A DNA stretch of 64,000 nt. Source: Anastatus disparis (taxonomy: Eukaryota; Arthropoda; Insecta; Hymenoptera; Eupelmidae). The translations under genes and the position numbers were made by a program. The notes beneath the pieces were generated by a model. The model was given only the letters and a program-made list of their open reading frames with translations. It was not told the DNA's origin and searched no databases. Below, one piece after another: positions 1 to 13,817 of the stretch; positions within the stretch are counted from its first letter, which is position 1; each line of letters opens with the position of its first letter. Location: NCBI GenBank assembly GCA_017163975.1, contig JAFFSR010000009.1:806001-870000 (forward strand), written 5' to 3'.

Positions 1-3000
1 ACGTTAAAGAAAAAAAGAAAATATTAGAATGATTAATAGAACAGTTTTTACCATAACTCGGTAGTTTACGGTTATAATTTTTTTAAAAATTTTAGATTTA
101 TAATTTTGAGCGTTGAAAAAAGCTGGTTTATATATTTTAAAGTCTTCAAAAAAAAAAAAAAAAAAAAATTCAAAATCAAAGCTCAGGCAACAACTTTGCG
201 AGGAGAGCTTATGTTTAAGAGGTTGTTTATCATTCTTTATAGCATCTTTTGCACAGCTTAGACAACTCATAAACCTTGCTGTAAGAGAAGAGGAGGGTTA
301 AGATTCCCTTGGCACATGTACCAACATATACACATGGACATATACAACTACTATTGAAAGAGAGCCTTTTTACTTTCGAGTTTTACAGCTTCTGCCTCGT
401 ATTTCGGAATTATGTCCGTTGCAGAGCAGAAGAAGAGGAGAGACCGTGGCGCAATATCGAATGCTGGAGAAGAAGGAAAAACAGAGAAAGAACGATGAAT
501 ATGGAGAAAAAAAATAAGAGCGAGCCAAGACTATCCTCTAGTCAGTCCTGCATAACTGTCTATTCTATTATTGCGAGCGTTGAATTTCCCTAGATATGTG
601 TGCTTTATTTTTACGAGCAAAGGCTGTTGTTTCATTCGAAAATTCTTGTCGTATTATTTTCCTGTAATGACATCATTTAATGGCTTATTATCATGCTTTA
701 CACATTTCGTTAATAAAAAATTTTTATTTTATTAACCCCTGCAGTTACGTGTCCTGCATAAAGGATGTTAATTTTAAAAACTAAAAATTGCGTTGATACC
801 TGAAAATGTTTTTAAACGTATTATAATATTTAATCAAACCAAAAAGTGTAATTTCGCGGAAATTGCAATTTTAAAGATTAATGCTTGCAATTTGTAAGCT
901 TGCATTTTTCACGGTTTTTTCATTAATTTTGTATAATATTACACGTGTGCATATTATATATTGGAATTACAAGAAATTTTATTTTGCAAATTCAAAAAGC
1001 CATATTTACATTTAGCGTTATAAATAAATTTCATAGAATACATATTTAAAAAGGAAGAAAAATTCGTTAAACATTTTTTTAAAATACGCGAATAAAAGTA
1101 TTAATCTTTCAAGGATTAGCAAAAACGCAAATAACTATTACTATTTATTTTTTTATGTATTTTAATCTTTTGCGGTATGGAAAAATATGAAAATACTTAT
1201 TATTGTTACTTTAATATTGAATACGTTCCGCAAAAATCAATAAAAAAAGTTTTCGAAAAATAAATCAACTTTTTTTTTAGAAATTAACTTACGTAAATAT
1301 TCTAAATGAAAACGAATCCGACAAAGTTAACGTATGTTGGAAAACGTATAAAGTGTTGAAAATCTAAGGCAAATTTAAATTTGATTTTCAATTATTTAGG
1401 TCCTGTAATAATTCATCCTTCCGAAAACTTTACATAATGGCATCATTCTTTTCACCTTAAAAATACAGTCCAGAAAACACACGTATATACGCGCAAAAGT
1501 AGGTTAAAAACGAGCTTTTCCTGCACGCGTCATAAATCACAAGCAACAAAAAAGCATTTATACGTTAAAAAAAAACTTTTGGGTTTGCCATCGATACAGA
1601 ACGCTTTCCTTTCCTACCGGCAAAAGGAAAAAAAGAAAAGAAAAAGGAGATAAAAAAATAACAGATAAAAAATAAAACAAAATAATCACGCGGATAAGGA
1701 AAAAAAAAGGGGAAAAAAAAGTTGTGTATTGTATTGTGACAGGGAGTTTTCTCGACGTGAAAAAATTGGTCGTTGATAGTTAAAACATCGCCATAAATAG
1801 ATTGAGGCAAAACTTCCGCACTCGAAGGTCATTAATAAAGGTTACTTAGCTCTCCTCCTACGTCCTTAAATTTTTTTCTCCTCCCGTATCTCATCTAAAA
1901 CATTAACAGCAGGAGCAGCGGAGCATCTTGTGGTTTAACGCGTTTGTCCTTTTCCTTTTTTTTTTATTCGCATTCTTTTGTTTGGTTTGATCGGCGAGCT
2001 ATACAACACCACGGCGTATATACGCGTATATATGAAAGGAGTCTCTTTGGACAGCTTTGCGCGGCGTCGGCTGGGCGTTACAAAGACGAATTGCTCCCAG
2101 GGTGGTGTCTTTCTGCTCGGCGTTACTTCCGGAGGAAAACACGCGCGAGCTAACGCTTGGTGATCACTCTACTTCTCGCTTTTCCTACCTCTCTTTTTTT
2201 TTCTTCCTTTTTTCTTACTCTCGTTTCTTCTTCTTCTTTATTCTTTTCGTTGCAGTTGCAGATCTATGTTTTTGCGAGCATTACACTTTCCGGGTTCACT
2301 TTCTTTTTCACCTATGGAGTTACGTAATATGAAAGAAAAGATCATACATATCTTTCTGGGAATGGAAAAATAGTTGATCGAATGTTGATAAAGCGTGCAC
2401 TGATGAGCTAGTTCTTATTGTAATACCTGGTACTTTGGTAAATTATGTTAATTGGAATATTCAATAGCGGATAAATTAGGTCGACTTACATTAATCCATT
2501 CATTGATTTTAGAAAATATATACTGCAAAATAAACTTTTGAATCGACGATTTCAGCTAAAAGAGCTTTTGAAAGTTCTTTTTAAATTTATAAATAAATTT
2601 GTAAGCGAGGTTTTCGACGTTATCTTTACTCAGCAAATTAAATCAAGCATAAAAACAATTTTAACTTTTTTATTTATTGAGCATTTTATTATTCGTATCG
2701 GGATTAGCTAATTTTCATTAATCAATGAGCTGATTTCTTTGAAATATCCTGTAAAGCTTTGTATATTTACATAAATGCATTGGAGCACGTATTACACGAT
2801 GATACGGGGTTATAAACGAATAGTAAGATCAAAGGGTCAATTTTGGATTTATATTTATTACATAAATATGAATAATCATGAGCAAGTTTAATTTATCTGT
2901 TAACAAGCTTGCTCTATTTATTAAAATATATCAGGAGTGTGTTTTGAAAATGCACTAATGTAGAATTTAATAGAACAACCCTGGTAGAAATTGAAACGCT

Positions 3001-5119
3001 TTGTATTACTATTTTATAAACAGTAAAAATGAAAAGGCTTTTTTTAAAATTTTATGGCCATTTCTTTGGCATTATTATTATTAATAACCTTAAATTTTTA
3101 TATACACCATTTTTAATAGTCACATTTCTACCAGGGAAGTTTCATAAAAAATCCACCATTTGAATAATATTATATGATAAAATTCTAATATAAACAATTC
3201 TGTAATAAAGAAACGCCTGACTGATGTGTTAGGACCTGAGCTTAATAAACTCTTCCGAAGTTTCCGACTCTAATAAGATTATAGAAATTTAGTGTCGAAA
3301 AATTTCAAATGTAGAAACCTAGTTTGAATTTGTCTTTGTTGTAAAATGAATTCTATTGATAAATATAGGAAAAAAGGAATAAAAAATTTTTAAAGTAAGG
3401 TACATAATGCGCAAAGGATAATTACGTCTTTATTTTGTATTCATCTGAGATTAATCAGATCATCGTATCACTGAAAACAGATGTAAGTTTAGAAATTGTA
3501 GTTTTTGATTAATTAAACATATACAAATCTCTTTACTCTTTTTGCTACTTTTAATTTTCATATGAGAAGAAACTTTTTGAAAAAAATAAAACAAAGTTTT
3601 TCGCAAATCACAAGGTAATCGCGGTGGGAAAGATCTTATTTGCAAAAGCTCACGTGAAACTGTTTGTCGGCAGGGCAGAACGTTAATGAATGGCACGCGG
3701 CCGTGATTTTAGTCTCTTGGAAAACTGTCCTGCTAATGAAGTTCTGCCTGGCTTTTTTTTTTTCTTTGTGCCTGTGACACATCACAAAATGTTGCACGTA
3801 AACACGAACTCGTCGACTACTCTTTTTTTTCTTCCTCTTTCTTTTCTTCTTTTTTTATTTACAAACTTGTCTGTGCATTTTCATGTTTTCTATTTGAATG
3901 TTAGTTTTACAATGTTTTAATGACTTCTGAAATTCTTTTGCTTATAGCGGCCAAGTTAAACTTTGACTTTTAATTAGTTTTATATTTAATTAAAAATATA
4001 TATTATCATCGAACGATGCACTAATGATCATGAAAAAGTATCTCCGATGTGAGCCTTGGAAGAGGAAAGTTGTTTTTTTTTTCAAAGTACTTTGAATCGT
4101 GCCCCGTAAACGTTTCAATAGAAAATAGATGTAATATCTCTCGAGAGCTCAATTAAAATGTAAAAGATAGTAACTTTGAAGAATTTTAGATTAAAATATA
4201 TTTGTAATTTATTTAATTGCTCTAAAATTTCATTTTTTTTTTCACTCAAGATTTAAATGAAATGAGGTCACTTTGCAATTTTTAAATTGTAAATAATTAT
4301 CAAAATATGTGTCTCGCAGGTACGGAAGCGTTTTAAATCAATTAAAAAATCTTGTATTAAACAGTTTAAAAATACAAGATTCGATTTACGTGTTTTGGTT
4401 GCGTAATCTATGGTATTGGATTATCCAGTTTTTAATTGCTATTTTCAATATAAGAAGAAATTACTTATATTAAAAATTAAATTTTATTTCATATAAAAAT
4501 AATCAACTCATGCTCGCATCCCCACGTAAACTTTTGTATTTTATTATTTTTCTCATTCATTTAAAATTTAAATATTTACCTTATATTCGTATTTCTATTG
4601 ACTATAGAAACAAGGATTCGAAAAAGAGAATACTGTTGACTAGAAGTCAAACATCATCGACTTTTTCCCCTTTATTAGTTTACGCACATAAGTACGTGGG
4701 TGCGGAAATAGACACACACATATGTATATACTCATACAATAATCAAGGTTAATTAGACAGTTTATTAAACTTTTCATATATATATGTACATAAGGCTAAA
4801 TACGTACGTGCACCCATACACGAGTTAGAAATGTATTTAAACTATATATTTTGACATATGCCGGGCGTTTCTAGCAATGCCGCCCCTTTCGTGGAAATTA
4901 CTTTTCCTAGAATTTATCTCCGATTTACTGAGATTCGGTACGATCGGCAAGGCGCCTTAGGTATGTTACGCGCTAAAGCTTTATGGCTCTTTGCAGATTT
5001 AGTCGTTCGACTCGTATATATATATAGCTGCCTCGTAGGGAATAGCTCGGAACGACTTGCAAGCAAGCGAGCGCGTGTCCGCCCTCCCTCCAGCCCGCGC
5101 TGCCTGCGGCTTAATTTAC

Positions 5120-5154
5120 GGTCCATAGAAGGTGCTAGCACCTCCCTATGTACC
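5120..5154. other. Short imperfect hairpin
   Basis: The perfect 14-bp palindrome AGGTGCTAGCACCT (5130-5143) is extended on both sides by CATAG/CTATG and GGT/ACC with small bulges. It sits in the GC-richer island; role unknown. Confidence 0.45.
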
Positions 5155-5202
5155 ATAACGCCTATCCGTTTTACCAACTGTATAAGGAAACAATTGCCCG
5201 CT

Positions 5203-5229
<27 letters not shown>
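5203..5229. repeat. (TA)n microsatellite
   Basis: About 13 TA units. Confidence 0.9.
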
Positions 5230-5235
<6 letters not shown>

Positions 5236-5430
5236 CCTGCCTATTTCTAAGTAATTGCTACGAGTATGCATATATGAGTATGAATTTCTTTTTTTAACCT
5301 CTTCAAAAGTTAATGCAAAAATATTAATGTTTTGAGGTCACGCCACTTTGTTCTAGTACACTTTAATTATTTTTTTAAATACTTTTTCACTTGTGCTGAT
5401 TCTTGAAATTAAATAAACAACAGTTACGTC

Positions 5431-5640
5431 GAGGTCGTCAGTGGCTCAGTCGATAGAGCGGTGGATTCGTAATCTTGAGGTTCCGAGTTCGAATCCCGCT
5501 CTCGGCCGATTCATACAGGCACCACTGTACGTTGCTACATGCGCTTTGTTGACAAACATACTGACGACCTTCGTCGCTAATTAGTATCGTAAGATAGCAT
5601 ATTAATACAGCAACGTTGAATAAAATAAAAAAAAAATAAT
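5431..5640 (+). mobile_element. tRNA-derived SINE, copy 1 (full length)
   Basis: A tRNA-like head (about 5431-5507) has box A (TGGCTCAGTCGATAGAGC) and box B (GAGTTCGAATCC), the two internal promoter elements of RNA polymerase III. A body of about 110 bp follows, and an A-rich tail (AATAAAATAAAAAAAAAATA) near 5619-5638. The anticodon-loop region reads TTCGTAA, but anticodon and T stems pair poorly, so it is not a working tRNA. Head and body both align with the minus-strand copy at 56.7 kb, which defines the family. Confidence 0.75.
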
Positions 5641-8265
5641 TTCGTGATTCTTCTCCTCTTGTTATTCTTGTTTCAAAAATAATATTTTACAAACTTATAG
5701 GTTAAAATAAACATTTAAGAGTGTTTTCCTTTATAGTGAGGCAATTGTTATAAACGAAAAAATTTCTGATCTCAACTTTAGATCTTAAAATACTTGATCC
5801 ATTAACCTCTCGACATTAAAATAGCTGTATGTTTAACGTAGTAAGTTTATTATGTCATAGTTTGATTCGATTAAGCGTATGTGTGCTTAAACACGGAGAA
5901 TATTTCCATAAATCTAAAGATTGCTGCAATAGCGAAATTTCAATTCACCGTATAACCACACACACAGACACACAGTGCAAACCATTAAGTTTAACTTTAC
6001 GATCGTTGAATTTTTTATACTCAATTTCGGTAGATAATTTCGTTTTGATGTCAATACGGATATATATAAAGGTTACGGTCAATATAGCCGATATTGGTTA
6101 CTGCTCTCCTCGCACACAATACATAGCCAATATTTACAATATATCCCAAAAATTTCATCATTCATCGCTCACATTTAATATTATCTCGACTTTTCATATT
6201 ATCTTATCCAGCTTTCAACATGACCATTTTCAAGATAATAAGGTCAAAAATTAAAAATTAAAAATTTTCAAATAGTTTACCATTTATATAAATATGAAAG
6301 CTGAAGTTGAAAAGTTTGAAATTAATTTTCATTAAGAAAATAAAATAAACGCCTTTCACGGTTATGAATATCACCATCATCAAGCAAATGTTTAAATTTT
6401 GAATTCACTTAACTTTTATAAAATTACATAAAATGTAAATTACACCGGAAAATATTTAAAACTTCTTGATTTAAAAACTTCAATATAAAGTATACCTCAT
6501 TATCTCGAAAAATAAGTTAGTGCAAGCAAAAGAATAAACTAAAAATAAAAGCTAAATATTTATCTTGTTTAAAGCAGAAAAAAAAAGTTAAAACCCAATT
6601 CATTTGGTATATTCACTGGATGCAAAGCATTTTATCGGTTTCGATCAAGAGAAATGGTTTTCAATTCCAGCATTAGGCATTTTACAGGTTCATTTACATA
6701 CACACACATAGTGAGAGAGAGACCAGTCAAACGATCGTATTTCTAGGATAATCGTACCGTCACCAACTTTCCACCTTAATCCTCCCGTTTCGTAACAAAA
6801 TACATAAAAAGAAAACAAAAAAAAAAAAAATAAAAGAGAGAAAAAAACTGTTTACAGAACGGAACAATATGTTACAGCCTGCGCGCACGGACGAGAGAGA
6901 GAGAGCTTGTGGGCATATGCATTGCCCCGCTATTTACGCAGTCGCGTTTACACGATATATTTCTGTTAGCTACGATTTTTCTGCGCGAAAAGTGCTGGAT
7001 AAATAGAGGTGAAACGCGAGTTTAACTTTTTTTTTTCTATTTTTTTTATTCAAAGAAGTTAAGGTATGTAGATAGATGCCTGTTGAAAGTTTTAATTTGC
7101 ATGATGAGACAGAGTGAAAGAAGAGAGCTGGTTGGTTAGAAAAAAAAAAAACTAACAAAGTTACGCTGATGCTCTGCAGTTAAATTAAATTGTTAAATAA
7201 CTTTAAGTGTAATTGATGTGATTCTAGAAGATATCTATATGAATTAAAAAAATGTAAAAAAAATATATATTCACCAGCGTTTTGGATTTCTAAAAATAAA
7301 ATTGAAAGCGACAACTTATGTAAAAGTATTGATATTCGAAAGGTATATTTTTAAGTTTGTGTAAAGTTGTTTATCAAATAAATACTCTCATTGACAGCAC
7401 TAATGACTTGTATTTTGAGTTTAAATAAAGCTAACCTATATTGTTGCAGGATTTACTTGTCTGTTATTGTTGAGTCGCAGCTAACTTCATCAATTTCCTA
7501 CTTCTCGAAAATTTAACGAAGCCTCGATCTTCGCGTATGTATATCTATATACCTATTTCGCTGTAACGAACTTTGTGATTGTTTTATTGTTGATTTTTTC
7601 GTTACGTTTTATAACTTTTATGAAAGTTAGTTTAATGTAAGGTTGAAAAATTTTTATAAAATCGAGTTTTTTGTTTCAATAATTTACGCAGCAGTACGTA
7701 CTGTTAAAAATACATAAATACAATGAACAATTACAAAGTTTTATTGAAAATAAGTTCACTTTTTGAAAATATTGTTTAATGAAAAAATGTAAAAAGGGAA
7801 TAAAAAATCTAAAATATACGAAAGTGTAATTAAGCTAAATTATTAGTATTTTAAATGTTTGTTTGACTTCCAGATAACAGAAGTTACAGACACAAAGAAT
7901 TGACATTTTTTTTACAAAAACAAAAGAATGCTTAGAAAAATTCAAAGTGAAAATATACTTATAGAATATTGAAAAATTAATTATTTTCTTATAATCTATT
8001 TTAATAACATGAATCACGCCTAGAATAAAAATTCTTGAAGATCAAAGAAAGCCATTGTAAATTGAAACTCGAAACATTTAAAACTAGAAATGTGGGTATG
8101 TGGAGCAAACTCTGTTTGATTCTTGCTGTTGCATTAAAAGCCATAAACACGTGACCACATCAGAGCTCTCAGCAATCTAACTAAACTTGCGCTTGCTCAA
8201 CATTAACGGACAATCTGTAATTTACGCCGAACGAAAACGAGAGAAAAGGACCAGTTGTGGATTTG

Positions 8266-8289
8266 TACATACATACATACATACATACA
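8266..8289. repeat. (TACA)n microsatellite
   Basis: Six tetranucleotide units. Confidence 0.9.
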
Positions 8290-9708
8290 CACATGGATTT
8301 TAGATGGAATCGCATCCCTTGTTCTCTCTCTCTTTCTCTCTTTCGCTCTTACACATGCTGCTAAACGCGTTTCACTCGGTTTCCTTCCCCACTTGCCACT
8401 TCCCACTTTGCACAATGAGTTAGTATAATCCGATTGCATTTTAGGTCCGTTGCACGAGAACCAATTACAGATGTTAGTTTAATTGTCGAAATACTCTTGC
8501 CCAGGCTGAACAACATATAGCATATACAGTCCAACGGAAAATGACGCATACGGTGTAATTCGTAACCAGTCGGACCATTGCCCAATGTGGTAGTTAGTTT
8601 TCTTTTCTTTTTTTTTTCATTTTCATAGACTAACAATGAGCGCAGGTAGTATTGAAGTGTAGATTCGAAACTCTCGCTCTCCTAATGATTTAGATTATGT
8701 ATTTACGAGAATTTGCAGTTTCGAATTATATGATCCAAGTAAAAGCGACCATGCGTTATAACACAGCGATTATATGCGCGAATTATCGTAAAATCGTTTG
8801 CCTGCTGCTGCTGCTGTTACGTTGCACTGTTTCACTGTGAAATTATCTCTCGCTCTCGATGCGATCATCATCATTCCCCCACGGTGCCGCAGCGTGTGTA
8901 CTTTTCTTTTCAATACGGTTTAATGTAAAAACCTGTATATCCCGATATATACCCGCTGGGAAATTAAAAGCTCAAAGCCAAAAGCCCAAGCGCTCAAACT
9001 ATCAAAGCCCAAACCATATTCAACGGGGGGGAGGGGATATAGAAATTAGTTTACTATATTCTATAGGTATTTGTTCAGGTTATAATGATTCATTAATTTT
9101 CTCATTATTTATACTGCCTCGCAATATCATTCAATAATACGCACAATGCAACCAAAACTTTTAGTCATTAAATAATTAAGTTTGTGTATTATGCTTTTCG
9201 AGGGTAAAAATTCTATTGCTGACATTATTGCGCCGCGATAAATAATTATGTTAATACTAATTGAAGTAGCAAATATTTTATAAATTTAAACTTAATTTAT
9301 CTAGTTCTGATTGTCCACTTATCGTTATAATGTTTACTGTTATAAGTCATTGAAATAATAATTATTGAATAAATTATTAACCACTGCACTTGTGGCACGA
9401 ACAATCAGCTTGCAAAAAACAAAGCCGTTAAAGAAGCGATTGAAAATTTATTAAAATCAATAATGCAGCAGAAATTTTTCGTAATGGTAACAATGGAGCT
9501 ACGAGTTTTTGGATAGCTAATAATATTTTGGCCACGGTTGAAGAAACACATTGTCTCGATGTATTTATTCATTCGTATATAGTTATCGCACATTGGACAA
9601 GCCCTTGGTGCGGTGGTTGTTGTTGCTCGAGCAAAAGGAGAATGCGTAATGGAGCAGTGGCGTAATAGTATAGTTGCTCGCGCTTTACAGAGAATCGATT
9701 AGCTTATA

Positions 9709-9728
9709 CTCTCTCTCTCTCTCTCTCT
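9709..9728. repeat. (CT)n microsatellite
   Basis: Ten CT units; a (GA)n tract of similar size lies 180 bp further on, at 9910-9927. Confidence 0.9.
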
Positions 9729-11187
9729 GTCTCACTTGCTCGGGCAGCAGCTCTAGGTTATAGGCTAAAGGCTTGTAGACTGTACATGCTACGGTCTATA
9801 GGTAGGTACTAGTCTCACACGCTATGGACTTGAATAGGGCATCGAGGTAGCAATAATCGACGAAAGCTTCTGGAATAGCTGTTTTCAGTATAGTAGACAA
9901 ATTAAATGAAAGAGAGAGAGAGAGAGATAGTAGGCGGGTGAGCTTTGAGAGCCGTTTATTAATAACCTAATAAAGTGATATCTTGTGATATGCATCCATT
10001 TCCATGATGCCTATGGGCTTTATGGTTTGATTAAATAGAAAACAACGGCGACATTGGCAACCGGCCAATTCACCTATAATATAATCGCGATGTCTGGGTT
10101 AAGGTTAGCTCTCTGTTCGCTTTATATCTGCGCTAAAATCTAACGTTCCTCTTTATATGATACTAAACTATCGGGGCTATCCAGATGGAATGCTCGATCT
10201 TGTTGTTATCTCAATACAGATACACTAAACTCCCGCTATCTTCATTGACTTCCTGATCATTTTAATAAATTCTCCTATTTGTTCTTTCAGCTTTAATGAA
10301 AATTTTTATTCTCATCTCAACAGTATAATAGCCATTTTATTTATTTGGAAAAAAGGCTCGCAAATAAATAAAGTCCATAATGTAATATTTAATAAATACT
10401 ACTTAAATACTAATGAAAAGTAACATCATATCGTAAATTTGCCTATCTATTTTAATATTTAAACGGAATACTAATGAAAATCAACCACAGTAGTTGTACA
10501 TATTATAAAAACTATAATTCTTAATTATTTAAATTATATCACATTAAAACAAATTTTCTTCTTCTAATTAGTTTCTTTTTTTAGATTTAATAAAAGATAT
10601 TAAACCTTTGCAAACAATATCAAATATATTAAAATGTAAGACTATCATATTGCAATGTAATGGATATTATTAAGCTATCAAGCAACATATTTAGGTCAAG
10701 CATCAAGAGGTTTATATTTAATCCGCAGGAATTTATTAAGAGGGCTTCCCTATACGCATCCAAACCCACGCCCTTATAAAAGTTATCCTAAGGTTCCAGC
10801 TCTAATGCGTATATGTAAATATCGATTCGCATCTCTTTTTCACTTTATCTTTTTTTTTTTTTTTTTTTGTTTCTATTTTTGCTCACTCTCATTTTAGTCG
10901 TGTGCAACCATTTAGGAATTTGCGCTTGAAAAAACTGCTCGCGCGGGCGCGTTATTGCCGCATTTGTAGTTTTAATAAAAGTTTGCCTACAGAGAAACGG
11001 CAAAAAAGCAAAAAAAAAGAGAGAAAGAAAAAAAATATAAAAAAATATGTATATGTAAAGAGAGAAAGTACTCTTAATCCATTGGAATTTGCGCAAAATT
11101 ATAATAGCGCTTGACTGCACTTTGTAAGAGAGGATGTGAATTCGAATTAAAGTATTGTAGCAGTATTGGTTAAAGCCACATATTGTA

Positions 11188-11212
11188 TTATATATATATA
11201 TATATATATATA
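11188..11212. repeat. (TA)n microsatellite
   Basis: Twelve TA units immediately before the exon-like stretch at 11228. Confidence 0.9.
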
Positions 11213-13395
11213 TCTCCAACATATAGGGATGTTGGACCGCATTCGATCGTTGAAACGGAAGTCGAGTTGATTGGTCGAAAATTGATTTCCCTCATCCCTT
11301 GCAATATTCCGCATTATATGCTCATCCTAGTGAATAGAGGCGCCGTGTGCGGCTTTCTCGTCAATAACGCTATCGGCCACAGGTGATGAAAACGAGTGCC
11401 AAAGTGAGTTAATACGCGCTTCTATCTATAAATAACAAAAAAAAAGAAGAAGAGGAAAATAACAATGTTAACAGTTTTGTCCTTCTGATATTAGGATTAG
11501 AGTGGAAATCCTTGTCGATGAATTTTACGTCAAACGCAAATTGATAACTTATAATTTTTTAATCTTATTAATTTTTCAATCAATACGTAAAATACATTTA
11601 AATTATTTGAAATTCCAAAACACTTTAGCCAATAAATAATGTTTACGCAATTACATTAATAAAATAGTTCTTGAGAACATTTCCAAATGGAAATAAAAGC
11701 ACTTCAATGTCGCGTGCTTTTATCTCCTTTTTATCAAAAGTGATTGATCGAATCCAATCTATCAAATTGAACCAACATATGTAAAAGTATTGGCCGCACT
11801 GTATATAATCATTGAACGTTGATTCGTTTTAATTAGACGCGTTCGTACATTACGCTTGCTATTTTAACGTCAAAATACGATGCTTCCAATCTATCATGTA
11901 GAAATTGCACCGAATTTTGACAAAATTTAAAACTATTTCAAAACCTCTGGACTTTTTCAAATAGATATGTGAGTGCTTTTTGTTTTACTAAAATCAAAGT
12001 TATTCTTTATTGTATACCGATATTAAGGAGAAAATAAAATACTGAACGTATCATAAATTATTATTTTACAGCTCGTAAAAAAGAATTTTTTCTAGAATTT
12101 TTTGGTCTTTATGCTCGAATTGACATTTAAAATTAAAATGAAACATATGCAGTTATAAATACTTGAGGAAATGTGTTTAAATAGTTTTTTCACTATATAC
12201 ATGTAGTAAAACAATAAATTTAGTTTGTACAGTACTATATATAGTACTGATTTCCATGTAAATTTAAAGAATAATTCTAGTGCATGCATACAGAAGATTA
12301 TTCAATTCTGGGCTTGCCAAAATTTTTGGACTTTCACATAGTAGCTATTGCACTTCTGTATTCATGAGATACAGTGGCTCGTGCACACGGAGAAGGGAAA
12401 GGGGGGGTGGCTGGTTTGGAGTGAAAGTTTCTGGGGATGTCGTGTAGTCTTGTTCACGTGAATGTACATATGTATATATATATATATACACAGCGACTCT
12501 TAGTGATGCTTAAGAGCGAAGTGAATATACATGGAAAATGGAAAAAGCTATCAAGCTCTTAAAGGAATTTTGCATACTTCGCCTAGCTATTTGTTCGTGT
12601 TCGTATACTAGTTCTTTTTTTTTTCTTTCATTTTTTTTTTTGTGTACATACAAGAATAAAAAAGAAAAGGAAAGAAAGCACAATTCTTCGCTTTTCGAAG
12701 CGACGACGCGATTTTACCCTTCTGCCATATATACACACACGACGCGAGCAGAGAGAGTGTGTAGTACAACAACTCTTGAGAGACTCTGCGATGTCAATGC
12801 TTTAGACAAGGACGTAAACGGAAAATGCATTTTTAACGCTATTTTTTTCTGCTCTTCACTTGAAAAAAAAAAAAATAAAACTTACACGTTTGTTCTACTT
12901 TTTTTTTCTTCAAATTTTATTAAAATAATGTAAAAAAGTTTTAAAATAATTCAAACGCGTTGAAGATTTTTAAAGTGAAAATAAAATATTATACGCTGAG
13001 AAATATGATAATTTTCCAATTTATAAGAGCAATTTTCATATTTATTTTCATACGTCAGTTTTAAGCATAAAAAAAAACTAAGAAATTTCGTTTTACAAAA
13101 ATCAAAATTTTATTTAAATATAAAATGAGTTAATAATTTGGCAAAGTGAATGTATAAGCGGTGATCTGTGCTTTGTCGTTTGAACAAAAGAGCTCTTTGC
13201 ACTAGAGGCATATATATATATTGAAGTAATCCGATTGAACGTTCTCGTGTTTCTCGATCAGCTCTCGCACGCTTTCGAAGAAGTTTGCTATCTAAATACG
13301 TATATACATCTATATATATAAACGGTAAATATTCCTCGAGTACATTGTAGCTATGTGTATGTGAGAATTTGCGAAACTCAGTCATCGTCAGAGTT

Positions 13396-13436
13396 GTCGT
13401 CGTCGTCGTCCTCCTCTTCCTCCTCGTCGTCGTCTT
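13396..13436. repeat. Trinucleotide tract (TCG/TCC)n
   Basis: Mixed TCG and TCC triplets. In the minus frame this reads Asp/Glu or Arg-rich, but no gene is attached to it. Confidence 0.75.
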
Positions 13437-13780
13437 CTAACTGAGTTACTTACATTCGGCTTTGCTCGTTCGCTCGCGCGTTTTCTTCGCGTTTCAATCG
13501 AGAGAACGAAGCAAACGTTCGTTTCTATAGCTGAAAGTAAAAGAGGCGGGAAGGGGAGAGAAAGAGCGGAAAGAGAGAGAGAGGAACGCATAATGGAAAT
13601 ATTTATTCAAGAAATTTTGAAACGTCGCATTCAAAAGGTCTTAGTGGCCTAGATTTTTGTTGGTACGTTATGTTGAGAAAACGTTGTAGATTCGAGAAGA
13701 ACCTTTATATATTTCTGAAAAACGTTTACCTTTCACCCTTCGATAAATCGTCATCTTTATTTGGCCTCAGACAAAGAATA

Positions 13781-13784
<4 letters not shown>

Positions 13785-13811
<27 letters not shown>
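13785..13811. repeat. (GA)n microsatellite
   Basis: About 13 GA units. Confidence 0.9.

Positions 13812-13817
<6 letters not shown>

Larger units (their letters stand above)
1..5430. other. Left noncoding region
   Basis: AT-rich, with poly-A at 148-168 and pyrimidine tracts near 2190-2250 and 3824-3860. A more GC-rich island lies at about 4858-5160. Open frames here are short and low-complexity; no gene is supported. Confidence 0.6.

Noticed and set aside
4858..5250. Plus-strand open frame of 130 codons
   Set aside because: Ends in a translated (TA)n tract (YIYIYIYIY) and shows no recognisable domain; the GC-rich island may be regulatory instead.
5431..5507. Possible tRNA genes (also at 39002-39079 and 56771-56847)
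   Set aside because: Box A and box B are present but the anticodon and T stems do not pair well, and the sequence continues into a shared non-tRNA body with an A-rich tail. These are SINEs.
12538..12933. Plus-strand open frame of 131 codons
   Set aside because: Made of poly-T and GAAA tracts (SSFFFLSFFFL, KNKKEKERK); no known domain.
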